Source: Mastigias papua (taxonomy: Eukaryota > Cnidaria > Scyphozoa > Rhizostomeae > Mastigiidae). Taken from it: a stretch of DNA of 64,000 bases. Position 1 is the first letter of the stretch. Each line of letters opens with the position of its first letter. The position numbers and the translations under genes were made by a program. The notes beneath the pieces are model-generated. The model ran no database searches, was not told the origin of the DNA, and was given only the letters and a program-made list of their open reading frames with translations. Positions 55,529-64,000 of this stretch are shown in pieces. The stretch is taken from assembly GCA_964019165.1 (NCBI GenBank), contig OZ025280.1, positions 10,906,428 to 10,970,427 on the forward strand, given 5' to 3'.

Positions 55529-57530
55529 GTATCATTGAATCCAAATGTAGGGAGTCTTATAGACTGTTGTTGTATAATGTTAACATGTTATAGAAGATAT
55601 AGTTCTTCACATCAACTGAGAGGTATAACTGCAACCTCTACCTGGTGTTAGCTATAAATGTTGTCCAATGTGGTATACTACATAATAGGACCCAATAAAT
55701 TAGATGGAATGCAATTATCAACTTGCGGTGGTATGAAGTCACATATACTATTGCCTATGCTGTTGCTAAGGACCACCAACTAATATAGCCTAGAAAGTAA
55801 TGATTGATGAAGAAAATCAATAACACAAATTAAGTGTTGGGCTCAACAGAGTATTCTATCTATATAGCTGGGGCATGAAAATATTTTGCTTCCCAGATTG
55901 GGGCTCTAGATTATTTTTGCATGTCCAACTGGAGTACACATTTTTTGGATCTATTTTATCATTTGCCTCCCCTCGGCCCCAACCCCCTGATACTTAATGA
56001 CTGCTCCCTATGTGTAAAACCTGAAATAATTTTGCCCTGTAATCCTACTGCAAGCTCAAAAGTAACAATACTGTAGACGAAAATCATGTAACTGAGTCCC
56101 AACCACTTGTCAAACACAAAAAGCTGTAAATCCTCTGAGTTAATGATATAATTTATAGCTTAATTATCAAATCAAGTTAATAATAACAGATGTATTTGAG
56201 AGGGGGGCTTGATATGTCAATTAAGTAAAATAGACATAAGGTTGCTAGCTATAACTAATACAAAACTATAACGCCATATCACACACAGAATGATGTATCA
56301 CAGGTAGTTATGATAGTGGTAACAACTGATATCTCAAAGTGAAATAGGGTATTGAGAAAAATCATACAGGCAGGCGATCAAGTACTATACTGGTACACGT
56401 TTCATCTGAGGACATCAACTGGAATGTATCAATACCATTGTCATCTAGGCACACCCAGAAATCTCTTTCAAACTGCTATAGTAGCTAGTTTCAGGCATTC
56501 ATATAGGCTCTTATACAATGACAATGCCTAGAGATGTGTCATGATTCAAGTTGATAAAAGCTAAAGAATATTCATAAAAGGATGCTATATATCATATTGA
56601 AGGATGACATTTACCTCAAAAATTGTGTATATGAGTGTGGCATAACGTCTTATACATAAAAAATGTTTATATTTAGCCCCTCATAACATTAGATGTCCAA
56701 TAAGAATGGAACTTAGGGTGAAGAGGGCTGTAAGGAGGGGGCTCCAGGAAATAAGTCTACACAATACAAATGGTCTTGCTCTCTAGTACTAATTGATGCC
56801 ATAAACTATACCATCATGTGCAGAATGATGCATGGAAATCTACTTAATGGCATTTCTAACAAATTATCTCAGCCAGAGGGGAGACCGTTTTGCAGCAAAA
56901 GAATATTCAGCATAAAAGAACCCATGTAATTCAAACCTGTACAACAGCACTAACATATATAGTGAAAAGAACTATGAGGCTGGTGTAATTAAAGTAAAAT
57001 GTCATGACTACGTTACCTAATGTGTTGAATACAAAAGTAATTTAGATCACAGTATAAATGTAAATACGTCAAGAAGGAAAGTACAGCAAAGGCACAGAAC
57101 CACATAACACATTATCAAAGAATTAGTACATAACATTTCTGTATAAGACTTCACAATGGTAACTAGAGCTACAGCAGAAATTTAGACTACATAGTGCACT
57201 GGAAGTAAGGAAGGCATGAGCTAAGGGGGTTGAGAGTAATATAAACGTTCTTCAAACTTCTAGAGAGTATACACGCAGAACCCTCTTTACAGCAATGCAA
57301 CAAAAAACAAAAGCGAAAAGAGAGATATTAAATAACTCTAATCCAAGCAATAAGGTGGACAGAATCTTAGTTTTAGCCTCCAATACATACATGGAAGAAC
57401 ACCTTACTGCTAAGTTAAATATATGTTAATGACAACATCTCAAATGTAAACAAAGCAGCCAACTCTTTATGACACCATTCAATCGAACTCAGGTACAAAT
57501 ACTAACAACCAACTGTGTGCTAAAAACTCC
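55529..57530. repeat. A block, copy 4, 3' piece
   Basis: Continues 45673-45816 after the BEL element. It has the conserved G-run (about 56200) and the hairpin-like motif twice (56278 and 56813), in the same order as 3730-6175. No gene seen. Confidence 0.75.
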
Positions 57531-58316
57531 TAGTAGATCAGCACATATTACAGTAAGTATTTCCTGAATAGCATAAGGAAATCTCAGCAGAACTTTAACA
57601 GGAATTTAGTAGCAAATATCAAGCGAACCTAAAGGAAACTGGTGTACTTATAATATCCCTGGAGGGCTGCAGAGAACACACGCTATACTTTCGTTAATAA
57701 CGACAAAAACAAATAGTAAAAGAAAGGTAGTAAAGTCCAACAATCCAATGAAGACATGGCAACATTATCGCATTATTCTACAATAACTCTGTTGCAACAT
57801 TCGACAGCTATCTATACCAAAAAACCAACATCCCTAAGGAAAACAATGCAACCTAACACTGCTAAATCCTTCCGCCCCTCCATCTTACACGCATAAACTA
57901 CAACTCAAGAGCACGCAAAAAGAACCTCATATAGTATTGAGTAGTATAGTAGTTATCTGCTTAGTATCGTCAAGAACAGTCAGGGGTACCAACCCTGTAA
58001 CTTAGAAGGGATAGTCAAGCAAAACTGAAAGGAATTTGATATGATCCCAACACCCTAGGCAAAAACAATGGAATCTTAATCAAAACATCGCAATGAAATA
58101 CCATCTAAGGGGCAAAAACGCAAGGAACCTACAAAATAAACACCTGGAAAAGTAAATCGAAAGCTATTACATAAAATTAACCACTTACCTTTTAGTAAAG
58201 CAACAAAATTCCATACAAACGTGCGACACAACCTTCCTCTCTGCAAACACGCCCTCAACTACAAATATGCATCCTTCTGACCGAACCATTGTTCCCAACC
58301 AAAGGATTGCAGGTAT
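57531..58316 (-). repeat. B block, copy 4, partial, forward orientation
   Basis: Corresponds to the left part of a B block (as 6176-6600), ending at an exon-like piece. It is cut at about 58316, where an inverted B block starts. Confidence 0.65.
58189..58315 (-). other. exon-like piece with donor at 58188
   Basis: Minus frame with FVVEGVFAERKVVSHVCMEF ending at a GTAAGTGG donor (58187-58188). It is the diverged equivalent of 32639-32904, and the donor is conserved despite divergence. Confidence 0.35.
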
Positions 58317-60713
58317 TTCACTATATACTAAGATGCCTATATGATACTTTATGCCACACCAATCAGATTGCTCGAATTTGTGCCACTTGACCGATATTTT
58401 GCCCGATTTTAATGACACTTCTCCTCCTAGGCCTGTTGGGGGATCGTAACCAAACTCGGTTTAGGGGTTCTCCTTGGTGTCTATCTACTCACAAAGGAGG
58501 GATTTTTCCATATCTGTTCTTTTTGCTGAGATATTCCACTTTCAACTTATGGCCATTGCTTTCCGATACCGTCCGACATGCTCACTTGACACCTCTGCGT
58601 AGGACTGTTGCTTTCACTTTTGCGAATGTTCATGGAGGACGATGGTGCTGTGTGTGATTGCGAGGAGATTTTTGTCACTGTCTTTCCAAGTAAACCGACT
58701 CTGTTTTCTGTAGATGACTTGATTTAAGATTCCATGTATGTCCTTTGTCCATTTCATCTGTATTCTGCTGTTGCCAGCCATTTATTTCTATATCTTTCAA
58801 CCAGATTCAACCGCCTTCCCTCGAGGGTATTGCCGCCATGACAGTTCTTCTCCACGTTGTTTGATTCCATGTGCTAACTCACCGTGCTTTTACTGCTAAA
58901 TTGTGAGAACATATTCAACATATGTTTGACTTTCTATTCTGTGCTAGACGATGGCAGTTTGTTTGCTCTTCATGCACATTTTGATGACATGCAATGGCGT
59001 GCGTGCTGCATTCATTTGGGAATGTTTTTATATGCACTACCATAATATTGCTGTGTGACCTGGAGGAGAATTTTGTCGTTCAGCTTTCAGTTTAGTGCTT
59101 TTTTTGCTTGATTTCATTCGCCAAGGTATCCTACTTTTCTTACTATATTGTGATGAAATGATTACTGTATGGTTACTGTTGTATTCGATTCCTTGGTAGC
59201 TTCGAATTTATTCATTACTTTTACCGCATGTAGGAATGGCATAGGGTATGGTTATGTTTGGTGATAAAGTATTGGTATGTGGAATGCTTTCACTGAAGTA
59301 CGTATAGGGCTATTGCTAAATTTGGTTACCCTAATTTTGCAGTCTTTACTTTCACCCTTTACTTTTGTCATAGTTTGTGTGCTGAAATGCAAGGGGATTC
59401 CCAAGTTCATCTCACGATCGCAGATACCTGTTGTTCTTTGTTTTGGAATTTAATTGCGGTCTTTTGAGGGTGATTCAATAACTTTGCTTCAGGGGCATTA
59501 AGATCATGCTAGTTCCCCTAAGTGTTTGCTTGATTTTCTGTTCTAAAGTACTGTTTTGTTACTGCAGAGCTATCATTATGATATTCAGGAGGCAGTCAAT
59601 GCAATATTTGGTTATGTACTAGGAGCTTTTAGCTTGCTCTTGATTCTTACTATATGCTCATGAGATGAATGTTAGGATGTCTCAAGAGTTAGGCCACTTT
59701 GTTTACGTTTGAGATATTGCCCTTCAACTCGACTTTACTCCTTGATTTTATCATACATATTTTACTGGCAAACACTAGGATGTTACCAACTTTATTCTCA
59801 GCTCAGTAACTCTCTTTTCAATTTGTTTTCACTCTATTTACAGTAGGCCTCATGGTTATTTCCACTATAGATGGTAGAGTTATTTTGGTGAAGTTATTTT
59901 AAAGGGGTTCTACTAAACTAAATGTTCTTTTGTTGGGACACAGTTGCCCTTCTTTCTCAGATCACTTGATATAACTTCCATTACTGAATTCCATAGATCA
60001 TTCTGCACGTGATGATATACTCTTAAGGGATGAATTTATCTTGCCCCCACTGAAGTAATACCTTCATTTGAAATCTTAGTTGGTAATGCAGTATATATAT
60101 TATGACTCATTTCAAAGAATTACTGACTTCCATGCATCACTCTGCATATGATAGTATAGTTTTTTAAGGGATGAATTAGCACTAGATAGCAACATTTTGA
60201 TTTATGTAGCCACTTCCTTCTATCCAACTACCATTATTGTTTGAAACCTGACTTTCACATGGTTGTAACAGATAAGTTAGTACTGGATAGCTGCTTTATT
60301 TGTGTTGTATAGCCATAACCTATGAACTCCCCCCAAGAACTTTGGTTAAAATCTAATATGATGATTCATGCTGCTCAGTCATGGGCTTTGCAATCTGTTA
60401 TATATATAAAGGTGTGATATAGGAATACTAAGCAATATTCTTTTGTTTTATCACCTGGAACTACAAAGTATCTTTTACCTCTGTAGACATGATTAGTGGT
60501 CACCTACACGATAACAGAACCACTCATACCTGCCAATTCATGTGCTATATTGTATCTGTTATGATATCCTAAAATTATATCACTACATTTTACAAGACTC
60601 CTTAAGTTAGACTTGAGTGAAATGGGAGACAATATGTAATGTAGTTTCATTAGCGCCTCATTGTAGAGAGCATTTTAAGCAATTCTGTGCATACTTCATA
60701 TAATATAGACTTA
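58317..60713 (+). repeat. B and A blocks in inverted orientation
   Basis: From CTATATACTAAGATGCC at 58319 the sequence is the reverse complement of a B block starting at its TATA-like head (compare 12943 going left). A module ATG in GCCGCCATGACAGTTC lies at 58838 on the plus strand, and AGGGGATTCCCAAG at about 59397 matches other copies inverted. From about 59690 it is an inverted A block with the hairpin-like motif at 59997 and 60136. It ends at the FB arm at 60714. Confidence 0.75.
58319..58345 (+). promoter_or_regulatory. TATA-like head of the inverted B block
   Basis: CTATATACTAAGATGCCTA on the plus strand, as at 12901-12943. The ATGCAAAT octamer is degenerate here. It lies directly at the inversion junction. 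Confidence 0.3.
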
Positions 60714-61001
60714 CTTAGTACTGATAGCCCGCTAGAACGCGGGCTCCCCTAGCCCCAGTTGAAAAGTTGCATATTAGCCTTGGAAAGACTAACACTGTAC
60801 CCCCATGAAAGTTGCATGGTCTGGTCGCATAGGATCACGAGAAGGTGACGTCATGGGCCTCTGTGATGGAGCATGTGACTTTCGGCCTTGCATTGTGCAA
60901 ATCGAAGAAAATTGCGAGAAAAACTTGTGCAAAAAATGGTTGGATACCTGCCCTAGGCTACGGGGCAGTAAAGGGACAGGAAGAAAGTCAAGAAGCCCCA
61001 T
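60714..61001. repeat. FB, left arm with start of loop
   Basis: CTTAGTACTGATAGCCCGCT onward, diverged from FB-1. The CRE TGACGTCA is kept (60846-60853). Only about 10 bp of the opposite arm (AGCCCCATA) follow the loop at 60993-61001. The matching right arm lies 2.1 kb away at 63160-63446. Confidence 0.85.
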
Positions 61002-61663
61002 ACTGGCACATGAACTACAGAGAGAAGGGGATCACTTCTTCCAAGAGCTGACCTTCGATATCAACAACAACAATGGAGGACAAAGACAACAGACAAAGGT
61101 AATAGGGTGCTCACAACAGTAGGAAAGGTTTAACTTTGTTGAAGAAACCACAGATACATTTCCATGAAACTGTTAGGGATGAAAAACGCAACACATCCCC
61201 TAGGTAAACGGTGATATTCTCTTCAACTACTATCAGGAACTCTCATGGCGACAAAACCCCCGAGGGAAGATGTTGGAATATGCCCAACAACAGTGAAATA
61301 CATTGGCCACATCAGTGGAAAGGGCATACATTAGATAACGAAAAGACAGGTAAACTACATGACACTGCTATGGATGAAAGGCAGCACCCTACCTGGAGAG
61401 AGAACAACAAAACTTACCTCCATCCATCTCGTCAACTGTCATGGCGATAATCCTGAGAGGGAAGGTCAGAGAACAGGGTGACGTCTAGTAGACGTCTGTA
61501 GTTGTCGGCATGGATAGGAGAAGTGCTCTCAGTATGGGGAGTGGTCAAATGGGACGAGGGTTTAGACTGGAGGTTGGCAAGAAATGTGTCGTGTTTTTAC
61601 CAGGTGAGTTGCAGTTTTTGTCCATAACGTGTGATGTTTAGTTCGCAGGTGTTATGTTCTTCG
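61002..61663 (-). repeat. B-type modules between FB arms
   Basis: Two module starts on the minus strand: cat at 61244 (context CTCATGGCGACAAAACCCCC) and at 61440 (AACTGTCATGGCGATAATCC). Donor-like sequences lie near 61390 and 61412. No long frame. Confidence 0.5.
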
Positions 61664-63016
61664 GCGGCAACTGTAAAGTGCAGGTCACCAGGTCATGTAA
61701 AATGCAGGTCACACTGGCAGCTGCTTGCATTTTTATGAGAAAGCCATGCAGTTCAATCTATCCCATAAGGAAGCGAGGCTAGAGGCTGTGAATGAATCTG
61801 AAAATATTTCGAGATGACACATCCATAACGTGTAATGCTGGGATGATGCATGTTCATATCAATATGCAATTATCAGATTGCCGTATAGTTACTCTGTAAC
61901 TGGTTGGGCACTTAATGTTTTGCAACACTTTTCTAAGAACCATCTCAGTTACTATTTTGTGGCAATGAAAATCAGGTATGTTGAACTCTGACCATCGTCT
62001 TTTGATACAGTGCATTATAAAATTGAATGCAATCTGCACCATGTTTTAGAAACAGTGTCTTTGTAGGCATTTCACTCATCCCTAGACTGAAGAACTTTGC
62101 CAGAAAACGTGGGTAAAAGGTAAGATTTATAGCACTGTCACTAACCATCTCCACAATTACTTTCGTCCTCTCCGTGATGTCTTGGAATACTTCAATAAAA
62201 AACTGTTGAATAATGCGCTTCCAAATAAAATATTTCTAATCAATATGAATACAACCTTTGTCCATTTGTTTCTACAAAAACATATGTTTAATGCTTAAAA
62301 CCAGTGATCTAGACTATAACCTCAACTCCCCCCGCATCGTACGCCATACACTTCTCTATTTTATAAGAAACCTGGCTCAAGGCCTAGTAGTAAAGGTTTC
62401 CTACCTTTTGTTCACAGTCTTTTGTTCAAAAAGTTTCTTAAAAGTTCCATAAATCAATAGAAAAAGTTTCAGTGACAGCCAAAGCAGAATGGAAAGCAGT
62501 TTTTTGTATTGCTCATGGGGTTAAGGACATAAAGATATTGTAGTGGAAACTTTTTTAAATCTGTAGAGAAAGGGGGGAGGGGGTTTCTGAAACTTTGAAA
62601 AAAGCACATAAAGTCCCAACGTTCCTTAACTCTTTCCTTGCAGTTCTAAATGTGTCTTGAATTTTAGTGTGTCTAGTACTAGGTTTCTTATAAGCCTGTT
62701 CCCTATGAAAACAATCATGTAATCCCCAATGATCGATGCTTATATGCTTACGTGTGCCTCTCAAAGTCTCAGTGTCATTATTTCCCCTCTTCACTTCTTC
62801 AAATGCCGATATACATTATTTTTTCCATGTTCTATTCCCTCTATTGACAATCAGCTATTGCTTGCAAACTGGGTTCAAATGAAAAATTAAAAATACAGCA
62901 GACGGCTGCAAGCCGTTCCCACAGCCTTAGCCACTTAAACAGTTCCGAGTTACTTCCTATTTTGTGGCAAGACCTGCATTTTACATGACCTGGTGACCTG
63001 CATTTTACAGTTGTCC
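61664..63016. mobile_element. 1.35-kb element with ~40-bp compound inverted ends
   Basis: Left end CAACTGTAAAGTGCAGGTCA then CCAGGTCATGTAAAATGCAG, and right end its reverse complement with about one change. Each end contains two direct copies of TGTAAARTGCAGGTCA. The 8-bp sequence gttcttcg flanks it at 61656-61663 and 63017-63024. An 8-bp duplication fits hAT or P-like elements, but I recognise no transposase inside and the outermost bases (GCGG versus GGA) do not match exactly. Confidence 0.82.
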
Positions 63017-63119
63017 GTTCTTCGACTGTATGCGTTGTCTCCTGTTTTCATGTAGTTGTTTTCATGTTTTCTGGCAGAGTCCAACACGTTCCCTCGGGCG
63101 TCAATGTCCGCTATGAATG

Positions 63120-63446
63120 CAGGCTATGGGGCTTTTGGACATTCTTCTTCATCTTCTAAAGCCCCATAGCTTAGCGCAGGTATCCGAGCATTTTTGCTCA
63201 ACTTTTTTCTCTCATATTTTAATCGATTTGTCCATTGCAAAGGCTGGATGTCATGCGCTCCAATGACATCATCTTCTCTTGATCCTATGCGAGCTGCTTT
63301 TTTAACCATGCTCATCGACAATGCGGACCATGCAACCTGGATGGGGCACTGCGTTAGTCTTTCCAAGGCTAATTTGCAACTTGATTTTGACAGTGCCAGT
63401 GGGTAACTGGGGTAGGGAGCCCGCGTCTAGAGGGCTATCAAAAAAA
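63120..63446. repeat. FB, loop and right arm
   Basis: CTATGGGGCT (63124) pairs with AGCCCCATAG (63160) across a loop CTTTTGGACATTCTTCTTCATC-like in the FB-2 orientation. The right arm continues to GGGCTATCAAAAAA. Only about 14 bp of left arm adjoin; the complete left arm is at 60714. Confidence 0.85.
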
Positions 63447-64000
63447 CCACTAGTCTCCAGTATATAAATAAAGTAGTTAAGTAGTGCACATGGTTGTTAC
63501 AATTAACTACTAAAGGACACACATAACGTATAGTCTTCAGCATCCTTCAGTACCATCTAGGCAGTAAAGTAGGCTTTATGCAATAACACTACCTCAGAGT
63601 TTTATAGTCTAAGTGTGTAAAACTAAAAAGCTATTGCTTTGTAACCCTACAGCATACTGAAAGGTGACAATATCATGAGCCAAAATCATGTAAGTGAATG
63701 GTAAACTCTTGCTAAAAAGATACAGGTGTAACTCTTAGGACTGAGTCATAAAATATAGAGCTTACATCATCAAATAACATTTAAAAGAATAGTTATGTGT
63801 TGGATGGGGGGGGGCCTTATATGTCTATTCAATACAATACAAATAAGTTGCTAGCTGTAACTAGTAGAAAACTTTAACAACATATCACCACATGCAGAAT
63901 GATATATGAAAACTGATAACGATAGTGGTAGCAGCTGATATCTGACAGTGATACAGGCTAGTGAAAAAAATCATACAGGCAGGCAATCAGGTAATATACT
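63447..64000. repeat. A block, copy 5 (runs off the window)
   Basis: Collinear with 8978-9530, starting CTAGTCTCCAGTATATA. It has the G-run at about 63806 and the hairpin-like motif at 63884-63903. Confidence 0.8.

Noticed and set aside
62555..62794. 79-codon minus-strand frame inside the 1.35-kb element as a transposase remnant
   Set aside because: No catalytic or DNA-binding motif visible and too short to assign.

Overview
The window looks like a repeat-dominated stretch of a metazoan nuclear genome, probably a marine invertebrate, although the sequence does not fix the species. Reasons: AT-rich DNA, a spliced HECT gene with canonical GT-AG introns, and animal-type mobile elements (Ty3/gypsy, BEL/Pao, mariner, Penelope-like, CR1/jockey-like LINE, hAT-like), most with readable target-site duplications. 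I found no convincing single-copy host gene. No tRNA, rRNA, CRISPR or bacterial-type gene was recognised.

A long compound repeat family fills about 1-12945, 30907-32904, 45380-45816 plus 55529-61663, and 63120-64000. Its order is: a fold-back palindrome (FB); an AT-rich A block with a conserved G-run and a recurring small hairpin motif; and a B block of short modules on the minus strand. B modules carry ATG codons in a constant context and 5' splice-site consensus sequences, and a few pairs appear to be separated by 36-37-nt introns. B blocks start at a TATA/ATGCAAAT-like sequence next to FB. Copies 1 to 3 are tandem (about 5.3 and 4.5 kb period after allowing for an inserted Penelope-like fragment). 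A later copy is inverted at about 58317, so A blocks face each other across an FB at 60714-63446.

Between these blocks are nested insertions. 14041-20691 is a gypsy-type LTR element with integrase before reverse transcriptase (Gmr1-like order); it sits in a ~226-bp tandem repeat and is interrupted in gag by a mariner (18058-19379). 24059-25365 holds LINE 3' fragments. 30907-32640 is a ~1.03-kb duplication, one copy of which has gained a 339-bp hAT-type MITE. 32930-39622 is a LINE split by a second gypsy element (34182-39110), which itself contains a 531-bp internal duplication. 39655-40228 is a minisatellite leading into a six-part HECT ubiquitin-ligase gene (40229-43597). This gene converges on a broken integrase-like gene (43834-45330) whose 5' end abuts half an FB. 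45817-55528 is a young BEL/Pao element with near-identical LTRs, interrupted by a 1.87-kb inverted-repeat element. 61664-63016 is a 1.35-kb element with 40-bp compound terminal repeats and an 8-bp duplication.

The points most worth following up are the FB palindromes (arms identical within a locus, different between loci, loop inverted between loci), the mini-exon arrays with very short putative introns, and the HECT/integrase pair. All identifications come from reading motifs and frames; no database search was run.
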